Part shown: positions 1-9,309 of the stretch, piece after piece
How the letters are laid out: every line of letters begins with the position of its first letter
Position numbering within the stretch: position 1 is the stretch's first letter
Source of the DNA: Sphingomonas ginsengisoli An et al. 2013
Lineage (GTDB): Bacteria > Pseudomonadota > Alphaproteobacteria > Sphingomonadales > Sphingomonadaceae
Length of the DNA: 64,000 bases
Assembly (NCBI RefSeq): GCF_009363895.1
Contig: NZ_CP045434.1
Span: 372,001-436,000, forward strand
Direction of reading: 5' to 3'
Notes under the pieces: generated by a model
Seen by the model: the letters and a program-made list of their open reading frames with translations, nothing else
Database searches by the model: none
Told to the model about the DNA's origin: nothing
Translations under genes and position numbers: made by a program

Positions 1-528
1 GACGGCACGCTGGGCAATCTCGACAGCATCCGCACCAAGTCGATCGACATGACGCTGAACTACCGCACCGGTCCCGCCTCGTGGGGCCGGGTCGGCATCT
101 CGGCCAACGCCAGCCACCTGCTCAAGTACCGGCTGTCGGCCTCCAACGGCTTCGTCGTCATCAACCGCGAGGGGACCGAGCGGGGCAGCCCCGACCAGGC
201 CTATCCCAAGTGGAAGGGCAATGCGACGCTCGACTGGAGCCTCGCCAACCTCGATGTCGCGATCACCGGTCGCTACATCAATTCGGTGACGGAGATTAAT
301 CCGAACACCGGCGGGCCCAACAAGCTCAACAGCCGGCTTTACACCGACATCCAGCTGACCTTCCTGCCGTCGATGATCGACCGCCGGCTGGGGCTGACCG
401 TCGGCGTGAACAACCTGTTCGACAAGGATCCGCCGCCCTGCTTCTCGTGCAGCATCAACAACTTCGATCCGACCACCTACGACGTGCCGGGCCGCTTCGG
501 CTACGTCCGCCTTTCCTATAAGATGTAG
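1..528 (+). CDS. TonB-dependent receptor, C-terminal part (5' truncated by window edge)
   Basis: The reading frame is open from base 1 and ends at a TAG at 526-528, giving the last 175 residues of a larger protein. The sequence alternates amphipathic beta strands with loops and contains the typical late-barrel element VGVNNLFDKDPP, followed by a terminal strand ending YVRLSYKM. These are hallmarks of the 22-strand barrel of TonB-dependent outer-membrane receptors. Two cysteines lie close together in a late extracellular loop (PCFSCS) and could form a disulfide. The plug domain, the TonB box and hence the substrate class lie upstream of the window. A terminator-like hairpin follows directly. 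The family call is firm; the ligand cannot be told. Confidence 0.88.
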   Translation, partial: DGTLGNLDSIRTKSIDMTLNYRTGPASWGRVGISANASHLLKYRLSASNGFVVINREGTERGSPDQAYPKWKGNATLDWSLANLDVAITGRYINSVTEINPNTGGPNKLNSRLYTDIQLTFLPSMIDRRLGLTVGVNNLFDKDPPPCFSCSINNFDPTTYDVPGRFGYVRLSYKM

Positions 529-552
529 GCGGGCCGCCATCGTGAACGGAAG

Positions 553-590
553 GGGCGGTCGGCATTCGTGACGGCCGCCCTCCTATTTTA
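553..590 (+). terminator. Rho-independent terminator after the TonB receptor
   Basis: A 9-bp GC-rich stem (553-561 with 572-580, one G-T pair) with a 10-base loop is followed by a T-rich stretch (TCCTATTTTA). It sits 25 bases after the receptor stop and before clpP, so it probably separates the two transcription units. Confidence 0.65.
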
Positions 591-671
591 GGGGCGGACC
601 GACCCCCGCTTGAACTCCTCCCGCAACCGCCCGATGTAGGCGTCACCACAATACAGGATCGCATCTTCCTC

Positions 672-1337
672 ATGGATCATCAGGACATCGCCTCGGCCCT
701 CGTGCCGATCGTCATCGAGCAGTCGAACCGGGGCGAGCGCAGCTTCGACATCTATTCGCGGCTGCTGCGCGAGCGCATCATCTTCATCACCGGCGCGGTC
801 GAAGACCATATGTCCTCGCTGATCACCGCCCAGTTGCTCTTCCTCGAGTCCGAGAACCCGAAGAAGGACATCTTCATGTACATCAACTCGCCGGGCGGCG
901 TGGTCACCGCGGGCCTCGCGATCCACGACACCATGCAATACATCCGTCCGCGGGTCGGCACCGTCTGCATCGGTCAGGCCGCCTCGATGGGCAGCTTCCT
1001 CCTCGCCGCGGGTGAGCCGGGGATGCGCGTCGCGCTGACCAACAGCCGGATCATGATCCACCAGCCTTCGGGCGGGGCGCAGGGCATGGCCAGCGACATC
1101 GAGATCCAGGCGCGCGAGATCCTGCGCATGCGCACGCGCCTCAACTCGCTCTACGCCAAATATACCGGCAAGCCGATCGAGGAGATCGAGCTCGCGATGG
1201 ATCGCGACAAGTTCCTCGAGGCCGACGAGGCCAAGGACTTCGGGCTGATCGACGCGGTGTTCGACAAGCGTCCCGAGAGCGGCGACTTCGAGGGCGCCGG
1301 CCTGACCCCGGGCGCGGGGACCGACACCCCGGCCTGA
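672..1337 (+). CDS. clpP: ATP-dependent Clp protease proteolytic subunit
   Basis: This is the serine peptidase core of the ClpXP/ClpAP machines, which form a 14-mer chamber degrading unfolded proteins in the cytosol. All three catalytic residues are visible: Ser105 in GQAASMGS, His130 in MIHQPSGG and Asp179 in MDRDKF. At 221 residues it has the usual length, with a slightly long Gly/Asp/Thr-rich tail. The start fits the family N terminus, although the Shine-Dalgarno is weak. Its partner clpX is about 2.5 kb downstream, on the other side of a phosphate-uptake gene pair, rather than adjacent as in many bacteria. A strong hairpin follows the stop, so clpP is probably monocistronic. Confidence 0.98.
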   Translation: MDHQDIASALVPIVIEQSNRGERSFDIYSRLLRERIIFITGAVEDHMSSLITAQLLFLESENPKKDIFMYINSPGGVVTAGLAIHDTMQYIRPRVGTVCIGQAASMGSFLLAAGEPGMRVALTNSRIMIHQPSGGAQGMASDIEIQAREILRMRTRLNSLYAKYTGKPIEEIELAMDRDKFLEADEAKDFGLIDAVFDKRPESGDFEGAGLTPGAGTDTPA

Positions 1338-1362
1338 GGCCAACGACCGAACGACCTGACGG

Positions 1363-1396
1363 CGGGCGGGAGGCTTGTGCTTCCCGCCCGTTCTGT
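1363..1396 (+). terminator. Terminator hairpin downstream of clpP
   Basis: Positions 1363-1374 pair with 1379-1390 (12 bp with one G-T pair) around a TTGT loop, followed by TTCTGTC. The stem is strong and the T-tract imperfect. An in-frame TTG lies in the loop and lengthens the next reading frame. Its position inside the terminator argues against that codon being the real start. Confidence 0.7.
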
Positions 1397-1425
1397 CATG
1401 GGGCCGTCACGTTCGCGTCACGCCC

Positions 1426-2577
1426 ATGGCTCGCGGGGAGGGGACCATTCGCCAGATTGCCGCTCTGCCATACCGCACCGGCGGCCCGGGCCGCGACGCG
1501 CCGGTCAGCGTCCTGCTCGTCACCAGCCGTGAGAGCCGGCGTTGGGTCGTCCCCAAGGGTAATCAGGCGACCGGGCTCAGCCCCCACGCCGCCGCCGCCG
1601 CCGAGGCCGAGGAGGAAGCTGGCGTCCGCGGCGCGGTCTGCCCGATTCCGCTCGGCTCCTACCGCTACCGCAAGCGCCGCAAGACCGGCGCCTCGCTGAT
1701 GTTCGACGTCGACGTCTATCCGCTCAGCGTCAGCGAGGAGTTGGCCGAGTGGAAGGAAGGCCATGAACGCACTCGCCGCTGGTTCAGCCTGTCCGAGGCT
1801 GCCGGGATGGTCGAGGAGCCTGACCTTGCCGACCTCATCCGCTCGTTCAACGCGGCGGAGTTCAACACCGCCACGCGGCGCGCTTCGCTGCTCTCCATCA
1901 TGGCCGAAAAATCGAAGGTAGGTCCGATGTTTGCCTGGTTCCAACGCCTGCTGCCCAAGACCGGCGGCTTTTTCGAGCTGTTCGAGGCGCACGCTCAGAG
2001 CGTCTGCGGCGCCGCTAATGCGCTCGGGCGGCTGTTCAATGACGGCGCCCACCGCGCCGAGCACATCCGCGAGATCAGCGAGCGCGAGCATGACGCCGAC
2101 AACATCATCCGCGAAATGCTCCACACCGTCCGTCGAACCTTTCTGACCCCCTTCGACCGCGGCGCGATAACCTCGCTGATCAGCTCGATGGACAATGCAA
2201 TCGACGAGATGCAGGCCGCCGCCAACGCGGTCGACCTTTACGACTTCTCGACCTTCGAGCCCGAGATGCGCGACATGGTCGCGATCATCATCGACTGCGG
2301 CCGGCTGATGGCCGAGGCGCTTCCGCTGCTGCGGAACGTCGGCGCCAACGGCACCCGCCTGCACGAGCTGACCGAGCGACTGGTCCGCATGGAAGGCCAT
2401 GCCGATGAAATCCACCGCGCCGGCCTCAAGAGCGCTTTCCAGCGCTTCGGCGGCGATACTGGCGGGGCGATGCAGTTCACCGTCCGGCGCGAAATCTACA
2501 AGCATCTCGAGCGGATCGTCGACGCCTTCGAGGATGTCGCCAACGAGATCGACGGCATCGTCATCGACAATGCCTGA
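1426..2577 (+). CDS. Nudix hydrolase fused to a DUF47/PhoU-like phosphate-transport regulator
   Basis: One uninterrupted frame encodes two domains. Residues 1-150 resemble the diphosphoinositol-polyphosphate/Ap6A-type Nudix fold (VVPKG entry, Nudix box from Gly45 to Val67). The core metal-binding acidic residues Glu60, Glu63 and Glu64 are kept, but the usual box Arg is Ala and the first Glu is Leu. Residues 168-383 are an all-helical DUF47 (PhoU-related) domain of the kind that accompanies PiT transporters, and a PiT gene starts 12 bases after the stop. An internal ATG at 1927 is preceded by AAGGTAGG and would give a 216-residue stand-alone DUF47 protein, the usual family size, so both forms could be made. 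ATG 1426 was chosen because the longer TTG start lies inside the clpP terminator. A sequencing-induced loss of a stop between two genes cannot be excluded. Confidence 0.85.
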   Translation: MARGEGTIRQIAALPYRTGGPGRDAPVSVLLVTSRESRRWVVPKGNQATGLSPHAAAAAEAEEEAGVRGAVCPIPLGSYRYRKRRKTGASLMFDVDVYPLSVSEELAEWKEGHERTRRWFSLSEAAGMVEEPDLADLIRSFNAAEFNTATRRASLLSIMAEKSKVGPMFAWFQRLLPKTGGFFELFEAHAQSVCGAANALGRLFNDGAHRAEHIREISEREHDADNIIREMLHTVRRTFLTPFDRGAITSLISSMDNAIDEMQAAANAVDLYDFSTFEPEMRDMVAIIIDCGRLMAEALPLLRNVGANGTRLHELTERLVRMEGHADEIHRAGLKSAFQRFGGDTGGAMQFTVRREIYKHLERIVDAFEDVANEIDGIVIDNA

Positions 2578-2589
2578 GGTTCGGGCCTG

Positions 2590-3609
2590 ATGCATCAGCT
2601 CGCGCTTCCGCTGCTAGTCGGCCTGATCGTGGTCGCCTTGGCGTTCGACTATCTGAACGGCCTCCACGACGCCGCAAACTCGATCGCGACCGTGGTTGCG
2701 ACCAAGCTGCTCGGCCCGGTCCAGGCGGTGTTGTTCGCCGCCTTCTTCAACTTCGCGGCCTACTTCCTGACGCTCGCCTTTCCGGCGTTGCACAAGGTCG
2801 CCGACACGGTGGGGAAGGGGCTCATCGACAAGGACCTCGTCACTCCCTCGGTGGTGTTTGCCGCGCTGATCGGCGCGATGTTCTGGAACGTCGTCACTTG
2901 GCTCAAGGGCATTCCGTCGTCGTCGAGCCACGCGCTGGTCGGCGGACTGGTCGGCGCCGGCCTCGCCTCGGCGGGTCTCGGCACCATCCAGTGGAGTGGG
3001 GTCACCAAGACCCTCGTGTTCATCCCGCTGGCGCCGCTGCTTGGAATGGCGATGGCGATGATCGTGATGCTCGTCTCGAGCTGGGCGGCCCGCCGCGCCA
3101 CCGTCCGGGGTGCCGATCGTGCCTTCCGCACGCTGCACCTCGTCTCGGCGGCGGCTTATTCGGTCGGCCACGGCCTTAACGACGCGCAGAAGACGATGGG
3201 CATTATCACCGTGCTGCTCTTCTCGACCGGCTATCTCCACGGCGCCTTCGAAGTGCCCCATTGGGTGGCGATCAGCTGCTACATCGCGATCGGCCTCGGC
3301 ACGCTGACCGGCGGGTGGAAGATCATCGAAACGATGGGCAGCCGCATCACCAAGCTCGACCAGCACCAGGGCTTCGCCGCCTCGACCGGCGGCTCGATCC
3401 TGCTGTTCGGGGCGAGTTGGCTCGGCATCCCCGTCTCGACCACCCACACGATCACTGGCTCGATCATCGGCGCCGGAGTCGCCCGCCGGGCCAGTGCGGT
3501 ACGCTGGGGGGTCGCCCAGAACGTCGTCCTCGCCTGGCTGATCACCATCCCCGCCAGCGCCGCCGTCGCCGCGCTGATCTTCTGGCTGACGACCTTCTTC
3601 CCAGGCTGA
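2590..3609 (+). CDS. pit: Low-affinity inorganic phosphate transporter, PiT family
   Basis: This is an inner-membrane symporter that takes up metal-phosphate or phosphate with H+ or Na+. The protein is almost entirely hydrophobic helices with the two inverted PiT signature repeats: GLHDAANSIATVV at residues 24-36 and GHGLNDAQKTMG near 194-205. The GIPSSSSHALVGGLVGA and GIPVSTTHTITGSIIGAG motifs are also present. At 339 residues it is a compact PiT, without the long cytoplasmic insert of E. coli PitA. It follows the Nudix-DUF47 gene by 12 bases, so the pair is probably one operon in which the DUF47 domain modulates the transporter. The ion specificity cannot be read from the sequence. Confidence 0.95.
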   Translation: MHQLALPLLVGLIVVALAFDYLNGLHDAANSIATVVATKLLGPVQAVLFAAFFNFAAYFLTLAFPALHKVADTVGKGLIDKDLVTPSVVFAALIGAMFWNVVTWLKGIPSSSSHALVGGLVGAGLASAGLGTIQWSGVTKTLVFIPLAPLLGMAMAMIVMLVSSWAARRATVRGADRAFRTLHLVSAAAYSVGHGLNDAQKTMGIITVLLFSTGYLHGAFEVPHWVAISCYIAIGLGTLTGGWKIIETMGSRITKLDQHQGFAASTGGSILLFGASWLGIPVSTTHTITGSIIGAGVARRASAVRWGVAQNVVLAWLITIPASAAVAALIFWLTTFFPG

Positions 3610-3790
3610 CCGCTAAGTCCCTGTTTCGGAGCGGCTTCCCTTGTCGCACCGATGCACCCACGCCATATCCGGACTCAAATGTTTCGGGGGCCGCAACACG
3701 TTAAGCCTTCCGATAGTTTGATAATGAGAGAAAGCGGGCTAGCATCGCTCGCGAGTGGCTGCCTTCGGGCGCCCCCAGACAAGGACGATT

Positions 3791-5056
3791 ATGACGAAGC
3801 TTTCCGGCGGCGACAGCAAGAGCACCCTCTACTGTTCCTTCTGCGGCAAGTCGCAGCATGAGGTCAGGAAGCTGATCGCCGGCCCGACCGTGTTCATCTG
3901 CGATGAATGCGTGGAACTGTGCAACGACATCATCCGCGAGGAATCGAAGTCGGCGCTGGTCAAGACCCGCGACGGCGTGCCGAGCCCGGCGGAGATCTGC
4001 AAGGTTCTCGACGATTATGTGATCGGGCAGAGCCGCGCCAAGCGCGTGCTCTCGGTCGCGGTGCACAATCACTACAAGCGGCTCAACCACGGCGCCAAGG
4101 GCGGCCAGGACGTCGAGCTCGCCAAGTCCAATATCCTGCTGATTGGCCCGACCGGCTGCGGCAAGACCCTGCTTGCGCAGACGCTCGCCCGCATCCTCGA
4201 CGTGCCCTTCACCATGGCCGACGCGACCACGCTGACCGAGGCCGGCTATGTTGGTGAGGACGTCGAGAACATCATTCTCAAGCTGCTCCAGGCCTCCGAC
4301 TACAACGTCGAGAAGGCGCAGCGCGGGATCGTCTACATCGACGAGATCGACAAGATCAGCCGCAAGTCGGACAATCCCTCGATCACCCGCGACGTCTCGG
4401 GTGAGGGCGTCCAGCAGGCGCTCTTGAAGCTGATGGAAGGCACCACCGCCTCCGTCCCGCCGCAGGGCGGGCGCAAGCATCCGCAGCAGGAATTCCTCCA
4501 GGTCGACACCACCAACATCCTGTTCATCTGCGGCGGCGCCTTCGCCGGCCTCGAGAAGATCATCGGCGACCGCCTCCAGGGCAAGTCGATCGGCTTCGGC
4601 GCGCATGTCGCCGGCCCCGACGAGCGCAAGACCGGCCAGGTGCTCAAGAATTGCGAGCCCGAGGACTTGCTGAAGTTCGGCCTGATCCCCGAGTTCATCG
4701 GCCGTCTGCCGGTGATCGCGACGCTTGAGGACCTCGACGAGACCGCGCTGGTCAAGATCCTGGTCGAGCCCAAGAACGCGCTCGTGAAGCAGTATGGCAA
4801 GCTGTTCGACATGGAAGACGTCGAACTCGAGTTCACCGACGAAGCGCTCCATGCGGTCGCCCGCAAGGCGATCGAGCGCAAGACCGGTGCGCGCGGCCTG
4901 CGCTCGATCCTCGAAGGCATCCTGCTCGACACCATGTTCGACTTGCCGACCATGGACGGGGTCGACGAGGTGCATGTCGACAAGGAAGTCGTCATGGGCA
5001 CCAAGGAGCCCGTGCGCGTCTACACCGACAAGAAAAAGGACGACGCGGCGGCGTGA
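3791..5056 (+). CDS. clpX: ATP-dependent Clp protease ATP-binding subunit ClpX
   Basis: This AAA+ unfoldase feeds substrates into ClpP. Visible elements are the N-terminal zinc finger (Cys15, Cys18, Cys37, Cys40), Walker A GPTGCGKT at 119-126, the GYVG pore loop at 152-155, Walker B IVYIDEID at 180-187 and the IGF loop at 267-269 that docks on ClpP. The 421-residue length is normal. The start at ATG 3791 is preceded by AAGGA at 3781-3785. A longer frame from 3755 adds 12 residues unlike the family and is rejected. The 181-base gap upstream holds its own promoter by inference. The methyltransferase gene begins 3 bases after the stop and may be co-transcribed. Confidence 0.98.
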   Translation: MTKLSGGDSKSTLYCSFCGKSQHEVRKLIAGPTVFICDECVELCNDIIREESKSALVKTRDGVPSPAEICKVLDDYVIGQSRAKRVLSVAVHNHYKRLNHGAKGGQDVELAKSNILLIGPTGCGKTLLAQTLARILDVPFTMADATTLTEAGYVGEDVENIILKLLQASDYNVEKAQRGIVYIDEIDKISRKSDNPSITRDVSGEGVQQALLKLMEGTTASVPPQGGRKHPQQEFLQVDTTNILFICGGAFAGLEKIIGDRLQGKSIGFGAHVAGPDERKTGQVLKNCEPEDLLKFGLIPEFIGRLPVIATLEDLDETALVKILVEPKNALVKQYGKLFDMEDVELEFTDEALHAVARKAIERKTGARGLRSILEGILLDTMFDLPTMDGVDEVHVDKEVVMGTKEPVRVYTDKKKDDAAA

Positions 5057-5059
5057 GCC

Positions 5060-5788
5060 ATGAGCTTCCCTGACCTGTTTTCGGGTCATGCGAAGCTCTA
5101 TGCCGCCGCGCGGCCGACGTATCCCGAGCGGACGATCGCCGAGCTTGCCGCGCTGGCGCCTGGCCGTGGGCTGGCGTGGGATTGCGGGACCGGCAACGGG
5201 CAGGCCGCGCGGCTGCTCGCCGGTCATTTCGCCAGCGTGGTCGCGACCGACGCCAGCGCCGAGCAGATCGCCCAGGCCGAGCCGCATGACCGCGTGCGCT
5301 TCGCGGTCGAAGCCGCCGAGGACTGTTCGCTCCCTGACGCCAGCTGCGACCTCGCGCTCGCGGCGCAATGCATCCACTGGTTCGATCTCGACCGTTTCTA
5401 CGCGCAGGTCCGGCGGGTTCTGAAGCCGGGCGGGATCGTCGCGGCGCTCGGCTATGGCTGGTCGTTCGTCGATCCGGAGGTCGACGCGCTGGTCGCCCGC
5501 AACTTCCTCGCGCCGCTCGATTCCTATTGGGCGGCGGGCAACCGATTGATCATGGAGGGCTATCGCACCATCCCCTTCCCCGGCGAGGAAGTGCGGCTGA
5601 GCCCCGCCGCCATCCACCTCGCCTGGACCGGCCGCCAATTCGCCGGCCTGATCCGCAGCTGGTCGGCGACCCAGAAACTGGGCGAGGCCGCGCTGGCCGA
5701 CGCCTTCGCGAAGCTCGCCGCCCTATGGCCCGACGACCAGCAGCGGCACGTCGTGATGCCGCTCGTCAGCCGGGTCGCGCGGCTCTAG
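5060..5788 (+). CDS. Class I SAM-dependent methyltransferase
   Basis: The 242-residue protein has the Rossmann-fold methyltransferase order. Motif I WDCGTGNGQAAR lies near residues 40-51, the acidic residue after strand 2 is in VVATDAS, motif II is around DLALAAQCIHWF and the post-motif is VLKPGGIVAAL. The N-terminal FSGHAKLYAAARPTYP is typical of the UbiE/COQ5-like methyltransferase_11 group, whose substrates are mostly unknown. It starts 3 bases after clpX and converges on mfd with a 1-base gap. No substrate can be assigned. Coupling to ClpX may be only positional. Confidence 0.88.
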   Translation: MSFPDLFSGHAKLYAAARPTYPERTIAELAALAPGRGLAWDCGTGNGQAARLLAGHFASVVATDASAEQIAQAEPHDRVRFAVEAAEDCSLPDASCDLALAAQCIHWFDLDRFYAQVRRVLKPGGIVAALGYGWSFVDPEVDALVARNFLAPLDSYWAAGNRLIMEGYRTIPFPGEEVRLSPAAIHLAWTGRQFAGLIRSWSATQKLGEAALADAFAKLAALWPDDQQRHVVMPLVSRVARL

Positions 5789-5789
5789 C

Positions 5790-8700
5790 TCAGGCGAGAA
5801 CCTTGTCCTTGGTCTCGGCTGCGGGTCCGCCGCTGCTCGCGGCCACCACCCGCGCCAGTCCGCGGCTGAGTTGCAGCGCGCCGTTGAGCCGGGCGTGCGG
5901 GGTTGACCAGTCGCGGCTGACCAGCAGCTTGCTGTCGGGCCTGAGCTTGGCCGCGCCCTTCAATCGCTCGACATAGCCGAGCAGCCCGGGAAGGTCGGGG
6001 AAGCCGCTCGGCGCGAAGGTCACCACCGCGCCGCGCGCGCCGACGTCGAGCTTGGCGATGCACGCCTTGCGGCAGTTGATCTTGGTCTCGACTACCTGGA
6101 GCAGGTTACCGGTTTCCTCGGGCAGCGGGCCGAAGCGGTCGATCATCTCGGCGGCGAATTCCTCGACCTCGCGGCTGTCCTCGAGTTCGCCGAGGCGCCG
6201 GTAGAGCCCCATCCGCAGATCGAGGTCGGGGACGTAGAGCTCGGGGATCATGATCGCCGCGCCCTCGACGTTGATCTGCGGCGAATAGTCCTCGCGTCGC
6301 TCGGTCGCGCCGCTCTTCACCTCGAGGATCGCTTCCTCCAGCATCGACTGGTAGAGTTCGAACCCGACTTCCTTGATGTGTCCCGACTGCTCGTCGCCGA
6401 GCAGGTTGCCCGCCCCACGGATGTCGAGGTCGTGGCTGGCGAGCTGGAAGCCCGCGCCGAGGCTGTCGAGGTTAGCGAGGACCTGCAGCCGTTTCTCGGC
6501 GGTCTCGGTGATCTGCCGGTCGGGCGGGGTCGTGAAATAGGCGTAGGCGCGCGTCTTCGAGCGCCCGACCCGCCCGCGCAGCTGGTACAATTGCGCCAGT
6601 CCGAAGCGGTCGGCGCGGTGGATGATCAGCGTGTTGGCGCTCGGAATGTCGAGCCCGCTCTCGACGATGGTTGTCGATAGCAGCACGTCATACTTGCGGT
6701 CGTAAAAGGCGCTCATCTTCTCCTCGACCTCGGTCGGGCTCATCTGCCCGTGCGCGGTGACCGCCTTCACCTCGGGCACTTCCTCGCGGAGCCAATCCTC
6801 GATGTCAGGGAGGTCCGCGATCCGCGGCACCACGAAATAGGTCTGGCCGCCGCGATAATGCTCGCGCAGCAGCGCCTCGCGCACCACCACCGGGTCCCAC
6901 GGGGTGACGTAGGTGCGGACCGCGAGCCGGTCGACCGGCGGGGTCTGGATGACCGACAGCTCACGCAGGCCGCTCATCGCCATCTGCAGCGTGCGCGGGA
7001 TGGGCGTGGCGGTCAGCGTCAGCACATGGACGTCGGCGCGCAGCTCCTTGAGCCGCTCCTTATGGGTGACCCCGAAGCGCTGCTCCTCGTCGACGATGAC
7101 CAGTCCCAGCTTCCTGAACTTGACCCCCTTCGCGAGGATCGCGTGGGTGCCGATCACGATGTCGACCTGGCCTGCCTCAAGGCCCTCGCGGGTCTTCTTC
7201 GCCTCGGCCGCCGGCACCAGCCGGGAGAGCCGACCGATCTCGATCGGGAAGCCTTTGAAGCGCTCGACGAAATTGGTGTAATGCTGGCGGGCGAGCAGCG
7301 TGGTCGGGCAGACCAGTGCGACCTGCTGTCCCGCCATCGCCGCGACGAACGCCGCGCGCAGCGCCACCTCGGTCTTGCCGAAGCCGACATCGCCGCAGAC
7401 CAGTCGGTCCATCGGCTTGCCCGCGCCCAGATCCTCGATCACGTCGCCGATCGCGCGATCCTGGTCCTCCGTCTCCTCGTAAGGGAAGCGGTCGACGAAG
7501 GCGGGGTAGGCGCTGTCGGGCTCGGCGACCACGCCCTGGCGCGTCGCACGCAAGGCCGCCACCTTGATGAGGTCGCCCGCGATCTCGCGGATGCGCTCCT
7601 TCATCCGCGCCTTGCGCCGCTGCCACGCCTCGCCGCCCAGCCGGTCGAGCGCCACGCCCTCGCTCTCCGAGCCGTAGCGCGACAGCACGTCGATATTCTC
7701 GACCGGGACGTAAAGCCGGTTGCCGCCGGCATATTCGAGCGCGACGCAGTCGTGCGGGCTGGTGCCGACCGGGATCCGGGTCAGCCCCTCGTAGCGGCCG
7801 ATCCCATGCTCCATGTGGACAACGAGGTCGCCGGGGGTCAGCGTCGCCAGCTCCGACAGGAACGCGTCGGCGCTCTTCTTGCGCTTGCGCCGCCGCACCA
7901 GCCGGTCGCCGAGCATGTCCTGCTCGGTGAGCACCGCCACCTCGGGGGTGGTAAAGCCGTGGTCGAGCGGCAGGACGATCAGGGTCGCGTCGCGGCTCAG
8001 CCCAAGCGCTTCCTGCCACCCGCCCGCGCCCTTCAAGCCGCTCAGCCCATGGTCCTTGAGCAGACCCGCCAACCGCTCGCGCGCACCGCCGGTGTAGCTC
8101 GCCATCACCACCTTGTGGCCGCTGCGGCGCAGCGCCTTGGCGTGCGCGACCACCGCCTCGTAGATATTCTCGTTCTTCGCCCGCTCGGGCGCGAAATCTC
8201 GCGCCGGGGTCACGCCGAAGTCGATGATCGACGGCGTCTCGGGCTCGGGGAAGGGCGAGGTGCGGTGGACCGGTCGCTCGGCCACGAGCGCGTCCCATTC
8301 CCTGCGCGCGAGATAGAGCGCGGTCGGCGGCAGCGGGCGATAACTGCCGGGCTCGGCGACCATCGCCCGCTCGCGGTTGGTAAAATAGTCCTGGATCGAT
8401 TCGTAGCGGCTATCGACCGCGCCGTCGGTCCCGCCATCGCGAATGACGATGTCCTGCTCGCTCAAATGGTCGAACAGCGTCGCGAGTTTCTCTTCGAACA
8501 GCGGCAGCCAATGCTCCATCCCCGCCAGCCGGCGCCCGTCGCTGATCGCCTGATAGAGCGGGTCTCCGGTCGCATTGGCGCCGAACTTCTCGCGATAGCC
8601 CGCTCGGAAGCGCTTGATGCTCTCCTCGTCGAGCAGCGCCTCGCTCGCGGGCATCAGCGTGAACGCCTCGGCCGGACCGGTGGTGCGCTGGTCGGCGGGG

Positions 8701-9302
8701 TCGAAGGCCCGCATCGTCTCGATCTCGTCGCCGAAGAAATCGAGCCGGATCGCGTGCGGCTGGCCTGCGGGGTAGAGGTCGATCAACCCGCCGCGGACCG
8801 CGAAGTCACCCGCGTCGGCGACCGAATCAGCGCGCTGATATCCATTGGCGCTGAGCAGGCTGATCAATTTGTCGCGGTCGATCCGCTCGCCGGGCGCGAG
8901 CCGCTTGGTCAGCTGGCGGATCCGGAACGGGGTCAACGTCCGCTGGGTCACCGCATTGGCGGTCGCGATAAGCAGCTGCGGCCCGCTGCGGGCGCCCTGC
9001 AATGCCTGTAGCGCCGCCAGCCGTTCGGCCATGACTCGGAGCGACGGCGACGCGCGGTCGTAGGCGAGGCAGTCCCAGGCGGGATAGGTGATGACCTGCA
9101 ACTCGGGCGCGAACACCGGCGCGGTGTCGGCGAGCGAACGCATCGCCGCCTCGTCGGGGACGATCACCACCGCGCGGCCACCGCCGCCGGTGCCGCTGGC
9201 GGCGCGGGCGAGATCGGCGGCGAGCCACGGCAGGAAGCCCGTCGGCACGCCCGCCAGGGTCAGCGGGCGGCGGGCGGAGAGGATCGCGTTCAGCTCGGGC
9301 AT
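5790..9302 (-). CDS. mfd: Transcription-repair coupling factor
   Basis: Mfd displaces RNA polymerase stalled at DNA lesions and recruits UvrA for strand-specific nucleotide excision repair. The 1170-residue protein has the family layout: a UvrB-like N-terminal region that binds UvrA, a CarD-like RNA-polymerase-interaction module (GDLVVHMEHGIGRYEG, around residue 490), and a RecG-like translocase. The translocase has Walker A GDVGFGKTEVA near residue 635, the DEEQ box in IVDEEQRFG and a helicase domain 2 ending in QLRGRVGRSK. A C-terminal TRCF domain follows. It lies 7 bases downstream of sdhE on the same strand, so the two are probably co-transcribed. Confidence 0.98.
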   Translation of the reverse strand: MPELNAILSARRPLTLAGVPTGFLPWLAADLARAASGTGGGGRAVVIVPDEAAMRSLADTAPVFAPELQVITYPAWDCLAYDRASPSLRVMAERLAALQALQGARSGPQLLIATANAVTQRTLTPFRIRQLTKRLAPGERIDRDKLISLLSANGYQRADSVADAGDFAVRGGLIDLYPAGQPHAIRLDFFGDEIETMRAFDPADQRTTGPAEAFTLMPASEALLDEESIKRFRAGYREKFGANATGDPLYQAISDGRRLAGMEHWLPLFEEKLATLFDHLSEQDIVIRDGGTDGAVDSRYESIQDYFTNRERAMVAEPGSYRPLPPTALYLARREWDALVAERPVHRTSPFPEPETPSIIDFGVTPARDFAPERAKNENIYEAVVAHAKALRRSGHKVVMASYTGGARERLAGLLKDHGLSGLKGAGGWQEALGLSRDATLIVLPLDHGFTTPEVAVLTEQDMLGDRLVRRRKRKKSADAFLSELATLTPGDLVVHMEHGIGRYEGLTRIPVGTSPHDCVALEYAGGNRLYVPVENIDVLSRYGSESEGVALDRLGGEAWQRRKARMKERIREIAGDLIKVAALRATRQGVVAEPDSAYPAFVDRFPYEETEDQDRAIGDVIEDLGAGKPMDRLVCGDVGFGKTEVALRAAFVAAMAGQQVALVCPTTLLARQHYTNFVERFKGFPIEIGRLSRLVPAAEAKKTREGLEAGQVDIVIGTHAILAKGVKFRKLGLVIVDEEQRFGVTHKERLKELRADVHVLTLTATPIPRTLQMAMSGLRELSVIQTPPVDRLAVRTYVTPWDPVVVREALLREHYRGGQTYFVVPRIADLPDIEDWLREEVPEVKAVTAHGQMSPTEVEEKMSAFYDRKYDVLLSTTIVESGLDIPSANTLIIHRADRFGLAQLYQLRGRVGRSKTRAYAYFTTPPDRQITETAEKRLQVLANLDSLGAGFQLASHDLDIRGAGNLLGDEQSGHIKEVGFELYQSMLEEAILEVKSGATERREDYSPQINVEGAAIMIPELYVPDLDLRMGLYRRLGELEDSREVEEFAAEMIDRFGPLPEETGNLLQVVETKINCRKACIAKLDVGARGAVVTFAPSGFPDLPGLLGYVERLKGAAKLRPDSKLLVSRDWSTPHARLNGALQLSRGLARVVAASSGGPAAETKDKVLA

Positions 9303-9309
9303 GCGGGGC

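Noticed and set aside
1375..1425. TTG start for the Nudix-DUF47 gene
   Set aside because: It lies in the loop of the clpP terminator hairpin and adds residues unlike Nudix proteins. ATG 1426 is preferred.
3701..5638. Open frame opposite clpX and the methyltransferase (645 codons, minus strand)
   Set aside because: Antisense shadow; it crosses two well-supported genes and shows no family motif.
6750..9011. Long open frame opposite mfd (753 codons, plus strand)
   Set aside because: It is the antisense shadow of mfd. It has an unusual Arg/Asp/Leu-rich composition and no recognisable domain, while mfd on the other strand is full length with all motifs.
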